A DNA stretch of 23,578 nucleotides from JARRNO01 sp037384885 (GCA_037384885.1 JARRNO010000081.1:1-23578); one strand, 5' to 3'; counted from the first letter of the stretch, positions 7,688 to 14,970 are shown. Notes: generated by a model not told the origin, from the letters alone. Made by a program: numbers and translations.

Positions 7688-8361
7688 AAGATTTCGACGA
7701 GCGCCTGTTTTTCGAACACGACCTGGCCACGCCCTTCAGCAATCTTCTGGGAGCGCACTACCTCCTGGAGGGGGAACTCAGAGACGCTTCTCCGTCCGTT
7801 CAGGAGTCCCTCGCGATTTTGGGAAAGAACATCCGTTCCCTGGAGCGGATGCTCTATTGGTATTGGCGCATTCGCGACCTGGACGGGAAGGAGAAGACGG
7901 CTTGGAACGCGGCGTCCCTTGCGCCGGAGCTGAAGGAGCGACTCGCTGATCCGGCCCTTCCCGTGGAAGAGCCCGAATGGATCGGGAACGCTTCCGATGT
8001 GGTCCTTGATCTGCCGCGGGATGCCGTCAGATCAGCACTCCTTGGCGCGGCGCTGTCGCTCGCAAACGCGTCGGGTCAGAGCGTGAGCTGGAGCCTAAGC
8101 GCCGACGCGGGACGCCTCACGGCCACCTACCGCTTGGTTGGAAACGAAGACCTTCTGGATGCCGGGCGACTGCTTCAGAAAACTTACTGGTCCGGTCGAG
8201 ACGCCGCCGGAAGTCCGGACGCCGACGCGGGACTGGCCTACCTCGGCCGTTTGGCGGGGCGATCGGGAGGCGCTGTGGAAATTTCGTGGCAGGAAGGCCG
8301 CTGGCGCGTCGAAGCAGTGATCCAGGGGAGCCCCGGTGGAAAAGACAGTCCTTGTCGTTGA
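7684..8361 (+). CDS. ChpT-like histidine phosphotransferase or degenerate histidine kinase
   Basis: A 225-residue soluble protein without membrane segments or sensor domain. The N-terminus resembles a DHp helix: EHDLATPFSNLLGA has H12 followed by D, L, T and P at the H-box positions, and two helices follow (to about residue 65). The C-terminal half looks like a GHKL ATPase fold that has lost its nucleotide-binding residues. The N-box region reads LLGAALSLANAS without the usual asparagine, no DxGxG is present, and the glycine-rich lid is reduced to AGLAYLGRLAGRSGG. This dimerisation domain plus dead ATPase plan, and the length, match ChpT/Spo0B-type phosphotransferases. It overlaps the regulators on both sides (4 and 26 bases). 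Function is inferred; a decayed kinase is the alternative. Confidence 0.65.
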   Translation: MKDFDERLFFEHDLATPFSNLLGAHYLLEGELRDASPSVQESLAILGKNIRSLERMLYWYWRIRDLDGKEKTAWNAASLAPELKERLADPALPVEEPEWIGNASDVVLDLPRDAVRSALLGAALSLANASGQSVSWSLSADAGRLTATYRLVGNEDLLDAGRLLQKTYWSGRDAAGSPDADAGLAYLGRLAGRSGGAVEISWQEGRWRVEAVIQGSPGGKDSPCR

Positions 8362-8728
8362 AGACGATGACAATCTCAGGCGGATGTTCCGCGTGGTCCT
8401 CGAACAGGAGGGCTTTCGTGTCCTGGACGCCGCCGATGGGCTGGCAGGGCTGAAGCTGGCGCTGACCGAATCGCCGGACTGCATCATCACCGACAGCATG
8501 ATGCCCCGGGTGGGCGGAATCCGGCTGCTCCGGGAACTGCGGGTCCGCGAAACATTGCGTACGCCGGCCATACTGGTGACCGCGGCGGCGCAGGTCCCTC
8601 CTGATTGGGAACTCCAGGAAGTCGGTGTCGACCGGGTGGTCACCAAACCCTTCACATTCGATACGCTGCTCGCAGTGCTCCGGGAGTCCCTGGGCGAGAT
8701 GGNNNNNNNNNNNNNNNNNNTGGAGTAG
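8336..8728 (+). CDS. Single-domain response regulator (CheY-like), 3' end crosses an assembly gap
   Basis: A receiver domain with no output domain. Visible residues are the acidic pocket E9-D10-D11, phosphoacceptor D53 in CIITDSMMPRVGG, T82 in ILVTAAA and K104 in VVTKPF. The GTG start at 8336 has GGGGAG five bases upstream and lies inside the previous gene, so translation is coupled. The domain is essentially complete (about 122 residues) when it enters the 18-N run; the TAG at 8726-8728 is in frame only if the gap length is exact. A longer protein with an output domain cannot be excluded. It may donate phosphate to, or accept it from, the ChpT-like protein. Confidence 0.85.
   Translation: MEKTVLVVEDDDNLRRMFRVVLEQEGFRVLDAADGLAGLKLALTESPDCIITDSMMPRVGGIRLLRELRVRETLRTPAILVTAAAQVPPDWELQEVGVDRVVTKPFTFDTLLAVLRESLGEMXXXXXXXE
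8703..8720. other. Assembly gap (18 N)
   Basis: A run of 18 undetermined bases near the end of the receiver gene. Its true length may differ. It sits next to a repeat- and hairpin-containing gene-free stretch, which could explain why assembly failed here. Confidence 0.99.
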
Positions 8729-8950
8729 TTCGCCGCACGGCCTGGCGGCACCCCATTCACAGGGAGGACGGGAGAAGAACGCCGGGTGGAGCCGCGGAGG
8801 CGCGGAGCGGCGAGGCAAGGGAGTTGGGCGCAGCAAGCCGCACCCAGGAAGAGGGGAGAGGGAAGAAGTCCAAGGTACGCTGCGCGTTTTAATCTTGGCG
8901 CCAGGCCAGCCGGTGGCTTCGGGGACGCGGGCACTGGCGCGCTGTAACTG

Positions 8951-8982
8951 AGTGATTAAGTGACGATGTGACGAGGTGATTT
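8951..8982 (+). repeat. Degenerate octamer tandem repeat
   Basis: Four adjacent octamers, AGTGATTA, AGTGACGA, TGTGACGA and GGTGATTT, share the core xGTGAxxA. A fifth, weaker copy may precede at 8943-8950. The 8-base period is not coding. The origin and role are unknown. Confidence 0.5.
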
Positions 8983-9133
8983 CCACTGGGGATATTCTAT
9001 TCCTTTGCGGGACGGCGCTTTGAGCCGTGCAGCGGCCGGATGCGCTTCGCGCAGTGAACTGTGAATCGTTAGCCGCAAGTTAAATGCCGTACATGCCACT
9101 ACGGGTGGTGTTGTGCTCTTTTTTTGGGGAGCG

Positions 9134-9186
9134 GCGGACAAAGTCCGCAAGAGGCGAAGCCTCGGCGACGCCGACGGCGTTGCGCC
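9134..9186. repeat. Cluster of adjacent mini-hairpins with three-base loops
   Basis: Successive perfect inverted repeats, each around a 3-base loop: 9134-9148 (GCGGAC arms), 9151-9163 (GAGGC arms), 9164-9172 (GGC), 9170-9178 (GCC) and 9176-9186 (GGCG). A similar element is at 9041-9053 (TGCGC arms). A T7 tract lies just upstream rather than downstream, so on the plus strand they are not ordinary terminators. They resemble REP-like or mobile hairpin elements, but no family can be assigned. Confidence 0.5.
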
Positions 9187-9247
9187 CCCGATGGGCCTCG
9201 CGAAGGAAGGCTATTCAAATATTTAGCTACCGACTTCCGTCGACCGT

Positions 9248-9853
9248 CTACCGTTGGGCCGAAGGCGCATCGCGCAGCTCCTGCAGGTCGAGGCCGACCT
9301 CCGGGAGGAGGCGGTAGAACAGGTCCACCGGAAACCCCATCACGTTGAAGAACGATCCCTCGATGGACCGGATGAACACGGCGCCGATGCCCTGGGCGGC
9401 ATACGCCCCGGCCTTGTCCATGGGCTCCCCGGTGGCCACGTACCATTCGATTTCTTCGCGGCTCATGGGATAGAAGCGCACTTCGCTGCGGCTCAGGCCG
9501 GTGGCCGGTGCGCGGCCGGGACGGATGAGCGCCACTCCCGTGTAGACATAATGGCTGCTGTCCGAAAGCCGGGAAAGCATGGCGGCCGCCTGCTCCGGGG
9601 AATCGGGTTGGCCCAGCACGTCGCCGTTTGTGGCGACAAGGGTGTCCCCGGCCACCACCAGGACATCGCCCGTAAGATCTTTTGCCACCATTTGCGCCTT
9701 GGCCGCCGCCAGCCGGAGAACGGTGTCGCCCGGCGTTTCCCCGTTGTGGACGGGTTCCGGCGCCCCGGAGGGAACGCATTCGAACTTCAGTCCCAACATG
9801 GACAGCAACTCCCGGCGTCTTGGGCTTTTCGATGCCAGAACGATGCGGGTCAT
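9248..9853 (-). CDS. maf: Maf-family nucleotide pyrophosphatase
   Basis: Maf proteins hydrolyse non-canonical or excess nucleoside triphosphates (dTTP/UTP type in the YhdE branch) and are linked to septum control in Bacillus. The 201-residue reading begins MTRIVLASKSPRRRELLSMLG, the family's N-terminal signature. It continues with VVAGDTLVATNGDVLGQP, YTGVALI, the EWYVATGEPMDKAGAYAAQG block and SFFNVMGFPVDLF. ATG 9853 is chosen because it overlaps the TGA of the upstream DUF4321 gene (ATGA) and matches the family start, although ATG 9877 is in frame. It is the last gene of the xseA-DUF3467-DUF4321-maf unit. Confidence 0.94.
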   Translation of the reverse strand: MTRIVLASKSPRRRELLSMLGLKFECVPSGAPEPVHNGETPGDTVLRLAAAKAQMVAKDLTGDVLVVAGDTLVATNGDVLGQPDSPEQAAAMLSRLSDSSHYVYTGVALIRPGRAPATGLSRSEVRFYPMSREEIEWYVATGEPMDKAGAYAAQGIGAVFIRSIEGSFFNVMGFPVDLFYRLLPEVGLDLQELRDAPSAQR

Positions 9854-10119
9854 CGGCCGAAGCGGATCACGACCCATGCTGCGATCAGGAGCCCGAGCAG
9901 GGTGAGCGGGTTGACGGACAGGGTAAAGCCGAAGACGATCTGAAGTACAGAGAGGTCGAGGTGCAGCGGCTTGGTCAGGCCGATAGACACCCCCTTGAAA
10001 AAGAGGTCGTGAGCGCTGCCCGAAGGCAGAAGGATGCCTACGATCTGGCCGAGAAGCGTGCCCAGGACGGCCCCCAGCAGCAGGATGAGGAACGCCGCAA
10101 ACCAGCCGGTCTTTTTCAT
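9850..10119 (-). CDS. DUF4321-family small membrane protein
   Basis: An 89-residue protein with an N-terminal hydrophobic helix (WFAAFLILLLGAVLGTLLGQ), a middle segment (HDLFFKGVSIGLTKPLHLDLS) and a C-terminal helix (LTLLGLLIAAWVVIRF). This size and layout fit DUF4321, a family of unknown function. Both ends overlap neighbours by four bases (ATGA with DUF3467 upstream and with maf downstream), so it is translated as part of the operon. It probably sits in the inner membrane. The family assignment is from recall of the pattern, not a search. Confidence 0.75.
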   Translation of the reverse strand: MKKTGWFAAFLILLLGAVLGTLLGQIVGILLPSGSAHDLFFKGVSIGLTKPLHLDLSVLQIVFGFTLSVNPLTLLGLLIAAWVVIRFGR

Positions 10120-10418
10120 TGAACCGGCCCTTGTGGAATCGGCATGGGCGGGTTCTGGGGAATGGGGCCGAAGGTCTTCTCGTAGCGTTCCATATTTTCC
10201 TGGAGAGTCCGGACGATCTGCTTCAAGGCGATGGGATTTGTCAGGAGCCTGGCCATGATCTTCACCTCCGGCTTTCCCGGGATGATGCGGCCGAAGTCCA
10301 TGACGAATTCAGCCTGGTTGTGGAAGACCGAGAGGAAGTTGACGTAAGTCCCCTCGGAGGTCTCTTCGTCGACTTGAACGCGAAGTTCCATGGGCTCTTC
10401 TACCCGTCTGTCATCCAT
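10116..10418 (-). CDS. DUF3467-family small protein
   Basis: A 100-residue soluble acidic protein. The core YVNFLSVFHNQAEFVMDF, then IIPGKPEVKIMARLLTNP, and LQENMERYEKTFGPIP near the end match DUF3467 (function unknown). The C-terminus is proline-rich (PQNPPMPIPQGPVQ). ATG 10418 has an excellent GGAGGTGAAAG ribosome site and lies eight bases inside the 3' end of xseA; the stop overlaps the DUF4321 start. No catalytic residues are apparent. Confidence 0.82.
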   Translation of the reverse strand: MDDRRVEEPMELRVQVDEETSEGTYVNFLSVFHNQAEFVMDFGRIIPGKPEVKIMARLLTNPIALKQIVRTLQENMERYEKTFGPIPQNPPMPIPQGPVQ

Positions 10419-11838
10419 CTTTCACCTCCGAGCGGTTATTGTAGGCGGGGTCGTCCTCCACGTCAACGCCGCGCGGCAGCTCGGGAGCCGGCTTGACGGA
10501 CGCCTCTTCCAGCCTGCATGCCAAGTGCCCCTTCCGGAGCGCCACGGAAACCCGGTCTCCCGGACGGACCTTTGACGCATCCGTCAGGATCTTGCGGTTG
10601 GGACCGAAGGCGATGGCGTACCCCCGGCCCACTACTTTCAACGGACTGAAGGAGTCGAGCAGGCGCATGAAGTCGGTCACGCGGGCCTCTCTTTGCCGCA
10701 GCGTTGCAAGCTGGGCCGCCGCCAGCGCCTTCCGGGCGTTTCGCGTCCGGACCTCCAGTCCCTCGATCCAGCGCCGCAAGGATTCCGGTGTCAGCGCCCG
10801 GCGGAGGAGGGCGAGCGAAGAATCCAGCGACGACCAGCGCCCTTCCATGCAGCGCCGGACCGCCCCCTGCAGCCGGTCGAGGTATTCTTCAAGCTGCTCG
10901 ATCCGCCGGGTCACTAGGACCGGGAGCCGCTCGGCCTGGAGAAGGCGCAGGCGTTCGGCAAAGCCGCTCCACCGGCTCTGCATCAAGTGACGGATCCGGC
11001 GTTCACCGTCCCGGGCCTTGACGAGCACGGTCTCCGTGGCGGCCGTCAGCAGCTCCGCCGCCACGGACGGCGTCGGTGCGCGAAGATCCGCGGTGAGATC
11101 CGTCAGGACGGTGTCCACTTCATGCCCGACGGCGGACACGATCGGGATGGGGCACGCCGCCACCATCCGGGCGAGCTCTTCGTCGTTGAAGGCCCAGAGA
11201 TCTTCCATGGACCCGCCCCCCCGGGTGAGCAGGATCACGTCCAGGTCGTCGAGCCTGGAGAGGGACGCCAGGGCCTGCCGGAGGGTTTCGGGCGCCTTGG
11301 GCCCCTGAACGAGCGCGGGCCGGACCACCACCTCGAAGGCGGCGCCCCGCCGGGAGAGAACAGAGAAGACGTCCCGGATCGCGGCGCCTTCCAGCGACGT
11401 GACCAACCCCACGCGCCGAGGGAAGGGGGGGATGGGGCGCTTTCGACCGGGATCGGTCAGGCCCTCTTCCATGAGGCGCTTCTTCGCCTGTTCGAAGGCC
11501 GCCTGCATGGCGCCGAGCCCCGAAGGCTCCATGATCGTGGCGTAGAGCTGAAGGTCGCCGGACCCCGCGTAAAGGCTTAGCTTCCCCCTGGCGAGAACCA
11601 GCATGCCGTTTTCAGGTGTGAAGGGAAGACGGCCGGCATAGCTTCTGAACATGACACATTTCAGCGAAGACCGGCCTTCCTTCAGCGTGAAGTACATGTG
11701 GCCGGATGCGGCCTTTTTAAAGGAAGAAACTTCGCCTTCCACCCAGATGTCGGGAAAGGCGGTTTCCAGTTCCCGCGCCAGGAGCTCGACGATTTGGGAG
11801 ACTCGGTAAATCTGTCGGTGCATCACCGGACCGGCCAT
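10411..11838 (-). CDS. xseA: Exodeoxyribonuclease VII large subunit
   Basis: Large, catalytic subunit of ExoVII, a metal-independent single-strand exonuclease. The N-terminal OB-fold reads YRVSQIVELLARELE, then IWVEGEVSSFKKAASGHMYFTLKEG. The nuclease domain includes RVGLVTSLEGAAIRDV, LLTRGGGSMEDLWAFNDEEL, VSAVGHEVDTVLTDLTADLRAPTPS, a long coiled coil, and the C-terminal SPLKVVGRGYAIAF. The length (475 residues from ATG 11838, or 470 from ATG 11823) is normal. The longer 510-residue reading adds an Arg-rich stretch unlike the family. Neither ATG has a good ribosome site, and the TGCTATCAT promoter puts transcription start almost on ATG 11838, so a leaderless start is possible. The small-subunit gene xseB is not in the window. 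Confidence 0.95.
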   Translation of the reverse strand: MAGPVMHRQIYRVSQIVELLARELETAFPDIWVEGEVSSFKKAASGHMYFTLKEGRSSLKCVMFRSYAGRLPFTPENGMLVLARGKLSLYAGSGDLQLYATIMEPSGLGAMQAAFEQAKKRLMEEGLTDPGRKRPIPPFPRRVGLVTSLEGAAIRDVFSVLSRRGAAFEVVVRPALVQGPKAPETLRQALASLSRLDDLDVILLTRGGGSMEDLWAFNDEELARMVAACPIPIVSAVGHEVDTVLTDLTADLRAPTPSVAAELLTAATETVLVKARDGERRIRHLMQSRWSGFAERLRLLQAERLPVLVTRRIEQLEEYLDRLQGAVRRCMEGRWSSLDSSLALLRRALTPESLRRWIEGLEVRTRNARKALAAAQLATLRQREARVTDFMRLLDSFSPLKVVGRGYAIAFGPNRKILTDASKVRPGDRVSVALRKGHLACRLEEASVKPAPELPRGVDVEDDPAYNNRSEVKDG

Positions 11839-11844
11839 AAGGGT

Positions 11845-11853
11845 ATGATAGCA
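11845..11853 (-). promoter_or_regulatory. Extended -10 promoter element for the xseA operon
   Basis: On the minus strand the site reads TGCTATCAT. Its downstream end is six bases from ATG 11838, so transcription would start at or within a base or two of that ATG. No convincing -35 is seen. It is divergent from the kinase promoter at 12008-12037. Confidence 0.5.
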
Positions 11854-12007
11854 GAGCCGGGTTCTGCACAGTAAGAGCCGTTCCAAGCCGCCTCCCCGGA
11901 CCTCGATCGGGCGGCGGATCTGCGCCCGCTGATCGCGGTTCACGGCGCGGGCCGGAAGGCGCCGCCGGCGGAGGCATCTCGCAGCGCTTGTGACAATTGG
12001 GACATAT

Positions 12008-12037
12008 TTGACACACCTTTTCGGGGAATGCTAATCT
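12008..12037 (+). promoter_or_regulatory. Sigma-70-type promoter for the kinase operon
   Basis: A perfect TTGACA -35 (12008-12013), an 18-base spacer and the extended -10 TGCTAATCT (12029-12037; hexamer TAATCT). Transcription would start near 12044, just before the GGAGG at 12049-12053. This is one of the two best promoters in the window and probably drives the genes from 12058 to about 22511. Confidence 0.75.
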
Positions 12038-12057
12038 TTGTGTACCTTGGAGGCTGA

Positions 12058-14970
12058 GTGTCCCGGCTAACGCGAGAGGCCAGAAAAGCATATTTTCGCG
12101 GAGATTATCTGAGGGCTGGGGACCTGTATAAAGCGGCGGGTTACCTCAAGAAGGCCCTGAAGATGTATCTCAAGGCGGGGGACCGTCCCGCCGCGGCCAA
12201 AGTCCAGGAAGAGCTTGGGGATACGGACAGCGCAGTTTCCCTGCTCCTCGAGGTGGGCGAACTGGATACGGCGGCCTCCATCCTTGCCGACAATCGAAAA
12301 TACTCTCGGGCCGCGAAGCTCTTCGCGGACGCGGGACAGCCGCTGAAGGCCGCCATGTTTGCGGAGAAGGGGGGCAATTCCGGGCTGGCCGCGGCCTACT
12401 ATGAAAAGGCCGGCAAGTTCTGGGAGGCCGGGCTCCAGTCGGACAAGGCCGGTAAGCCTGGAAAAGCCATGCTGTTTATGGAAAAAGCCATCCGGCAGTT
12501 CCCGGATGAGGCTCTGCTCTCTCCGTCGGAGAAAGAAGTGTGGCGAGAGCGGAAGGCCCTGGCGGCGGCGAGTTTCGAGCGGGGCCAGTCCTTTGAAAGG
12601 GCCGCACAGATCTTTCAAACCGTCGGCTTGATGGAGAGCGCGGGCCGCTGCCTGGAGAAAGGCGGCTATTTTACGGACGCCATGAGGGTTTACGAATCCC
12701 TGGGCTACGGAGGCAAGGTCCGCGACCTGGCGCAAAAGGAACGGGAAGTCCGCCAGCGTCGGAAGGCCGCAGGTCTGCCCGTCCAGGAAAAGGAACCGGC
12801 CTCCCAGGAAGAAAATGTGGAGCAGACCGCCTCCCAGCTCGAACAGTCCGGCCAGGAACTGGAAGCGGCCCGCCTTTACCGGGATTCGGGAGACTGGGAG
12901 CGGGCCGCCAACCTGTTTTATAAGGCCGGCGCCTTCGAGGATGCCGGCAAATGCTTCGAAACCGTTTATCAGTACGCCCTGGCCCGCCAGTGCTATGAAA
13001 AGATCGGGTTGAAAGGCCACGCCATGGCCATGGCGCTGGAAGCCGGCGAGTGGGAAAACGCGGTGGACCTGGCGGGAAACGACAGCGCCCTTCTGAAGGA
13101 CCTCATACAAAAGCTCCAGTCGGCGGCTTCCTCCCGCGAAGAGCCGCATCGAACGGCGGTGCTCAAGGCGCGTGCTTTTCTGGAGCTGGGCAATCCCGAC
13201 GTCGTGCTCGAGATTCTGTCCGATCTCCCTGGGGGTGCAAACTCCGATCCCTGGCCGGACTATTTAAAGGCCAGGGCCCTGGAAGCCCTGGACCGGCGCG
13301 ACGAAGCGGTGACCCACTACAAGAGGATCGTTGCCAAGGACCTTGGCTTCCGGGATGCGGCCACGCGCCTGTCCGCGCTGGAGCGCTTTTCGCCCGGGCA
13401 GGAACGGTACCAGAAGACGAACGAGCTTTTCGAAGACCACACGGGTGTCTGGTACGAAGGCGAGGATACGCACCTGGGTCTGCCCGTCCTGATGCACCTC
13501 CTCGAGGTGAGCCAAGGCAATACGGCGCTCATCCGCCGTTACGCCAACGAGCTCAAGAAACTTGTCGGCCTTTTCCACCCGGCCATTCTCGGGCTTCGCG
13601 ACGTGCTGTATCACGACCAGGGGCTCATCCTGGTCCACGAGTATTTCGAGGGGGATCCGCTTGAGAAGAAGCTCGGGGAGGGATACGTCCCCACGCTTTT
13701 CGACACCGTGGACATCGTCCGGCAAGTTCTGGAAGGGCTCAAGCAGGCCCACGAGTACGGCGTGATCCACCGGCAGCTCTGCCCGGCGAACGTCCTGCTG
13801 GGGGTCGGCCCCAAGGTGAAACTCTGGGGATTCTCCATGGCCAGGAGGCTGACGGATCTCGAAAGCACGCCGCGTCTCAAGCGGGACGTCATGCCGTACC
13901 TCTCCCCGGAGGTCCTCGTGGGAGAGACGCAGTCCAAAGGGTCGGATCTCTATTCCTCGGGCGCCATTCTCTACCGCCTTCTCTTTGGGGAGCCGCCGCG
14001 CTGGTCGGACAGCGAAACGCGGTTCGAGGACATGAAGGGAAAGCCCATACCGGACCTCTTGAAGAACATCCTCAAAAAGTTGATGCACCCCGATCCGGAC
14101 GAGCGTTATGCCGATGCACAGTCCGTCCTGTCCGACCTGAGCGCCATGGAATTGACGCCGGGCGCCGTCGTGGCGGGCCGGTACGAAATCCTCGATGAGC
14201 TCGGCCGCGGGGGTATGGGGCAGGTGTACCGGGTCCGGGACATCGAGCTGGACGAGATCATCGCCCTCAAGACGCTCAAAGGAAGGACCGGCTTCTCTGA
14301 AAGCACCCGGAACCGTTTCTTGAGGGAAATCAAGCTGGCCAGAAAGATCACGCATTCCAACGTGGTCCGGGTCTTCGATCTGGGGACCTGGCGGGATCTG
14401 ATCTTCCTGACCATGGAATACGTGCCGGGCCCCACCTTGAACAAATGGGTGGGAGAGCCGGGAAAGCTGCAGCATTCGCTGGGAGACAAGGTCAAGGTCC
14501 TGAAGGGCGTGGCGTCCGGTCTCGATGCGGCCCACCGCCTGGGCATCATTCACCGCGACTTGAAACCGCAGAATGTCATCCTGACTTCAAACGTCGTGCC
14601 CAAGATTTTGGACTTCGGCATCGCGTACACCGACGAAGGCGCGGAGTTGACGCAGGAAGGCCATTTCGTGGGCTCTCCCCGGTATGTCTCCCCCGAGCAG
14701 GTCCAGGGAAAGGAGCTGGACGCCCGGTCCGACGTATACTGCTTCGGTCTTCTGGCTTACTTTCTCTTGACGGGTGAGGACGCTTTTCAGGGCGAAAACT
14801 CAACCCAGATTCTACTGGCGCAGCTCCATAGAACGCCGCCTCCCGTATCTTCGAAGGTACGGGTGCCTGAAAGCCTCGAAAAACTGCTGACGCGATGTCT
14901 CAACAAGAAAATGCAGGACCGCCCCGGCAGTATGCGCGAGGTCCTGTCGATCCTTGAGGAGATGGCATGA
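12058..14970 (+). CDS. Helical-repeat protein with tandem pseudokinase and Ser/Thr kinase domains
   Basis: A 970-residue soluble protein, GTG start with GGAGG four bases upstream. Residues 3-343 hold about 22 copies of a 13-residue helix-turn repeat (pattern xxxxAAxLxxxAG, e.g. DWERAANLFYKAG) in blocks 3-145, 178-229 and 253-343. TPR-like helices follow (about 361-430). A first kinase fold (about 440-700) is degenerate: HRD is HRQ (571-573), DFG is WGF (590-592), and the glycine loop and ion-pair lysine are not recognisable, though SPE and SDLYSSG remain. The second kinase (707-968) is intact: GRGGMGQVY (716-724), K738 in IALK, HRD (832-834), DFG (852-854), GSPRYVSPEQ. There is no membrane segment. 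The ATGA overlap with the PhoH gene suggests co-translation. The substrate is unknown; scaffold-controlled phosphorylation is an inference. Confidence 0.92.
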   Translation: MSRLTREARKAYFRGDYLRAGDLYKAAGYLKKALKMYLKAGDRPAAAKVQEELGDTDSAVSLLLEVGELDTAASILADNRKYSRAAKLFADAGQPLKAAMFAEKGGNSGLAAAYYEKAGKFWEAGLQSDKAGKPGKAMLFMEKAIRQFPDEALLSPSEKEVWRERKALAAASFERGQSFERAAQIFQTVGLMESAGRCLEKGGYFTDAMRVYESLGYGGKVRDLAQKEREVRQRRKAAGLPVQEKEPASQEENVEQTASQLEQSGQELEAARLYRDSGDWERAANLFYKAGAFEDAGKCFETVYQYALARQCYEKIGLKGHAMAMALEAGEWENAVDLAGNDSALLKDLIQKLQSAASSREEPHRTAVLKARAFLELGNPDVVLEILSDLPGGANSDPWPDYLKARALEALDRRDEAVTHYKRIVAKDLGFRDAATRLSALERFSPGQERYQKTNELFEDHTGVWYEGEDTHLGLPVLMHLLEVSQGNTALIRRYANELKKLVGLFHPAILGLRDVLYHDQGLILVHEYFEGDPLEKKLGEGYVPTLFDTVDIVRQVLEGLKQAHEYGVIHRQLCPANVLLGVGPKVKLWGFSMARRLTDLESTPRLKRDVMPYLSPEVLVGETQSKGSDLYSSGAILYRLLFGEPPRWSDSETRFEDMKGKPIPDLLKNILKKLMHPDPDERYADAQSVLSDLSAMELTPGAVVAGRYEILDELGRGGMGQVYRVRDIELDEIIALKTLKGRTGFSESTRNRFLREIKLARKITHSNVVRVFDLGTWRDLIFLTMEYVPGPTLNKWVGEPGKLQHSLGDKVKVLKGVASGLDAAHRLGIIHRDLKPQNVILTSNVVPKILDFGIAYTDEGAELTQEGHFVGSPRYVSPEQVQGKELDARSDVYCFGLLAYFLLTGEDAFQGENSTQILLAQLHRTPPPVSSKVRVPESLEKLLTRCLNKKMQDRPGSMREVLSILEEMA

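Larger units (their letters stand above)
8729..9247. other. Gene-free stretch of about 520 bases with repeats and small hairpins
   Basis: No frame on either strand has protein-like composition or a known motif. The stretch holds a purine-rich segment (8760-8880), a degenerate octamer repeat (8951-8982), a hairpin at 9012-9028 (five pairs), one at 9041-9053 (five pairs, three-base loop), a T7 tract at 9119-9125, a cluster of small hairpins (9134-9186) and a short heptamer repeat at 9237-9254 running into the end of maf. No tRNA or known RNA family is recognised. It may contain the 3' ends of both flanking units. Confidence 0.6.

Noticed and set aside
8605..8951. Plus-strand open frames running through the N gap
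   Set aside because: They depend on translating Ns, overlap the receiver gene, and have low-complexity Gly/Arg/Glu composition.
9096..9125. Hairpin plus T7 tract as an intrinsic terminator
   Set aside because: The only stem before the T tract is four pairs (9096-9099 with 9105-9108) and is ten bases away from it, too weak to call.
8729..9247. CRISPR array or tRNA in the gene-free stretch
   Set aside because: The repeats are 8 bases, contiguous and degenerate, with no spacers; no cloverleaf or CCA end could be drawn.
13264..14553. 429-residue minus-strand open frame opposite the kinase domains
   Set aside because: The plus strand carries the conserved kinase motifs; the antisense frame is a by-product of high third-position GC.
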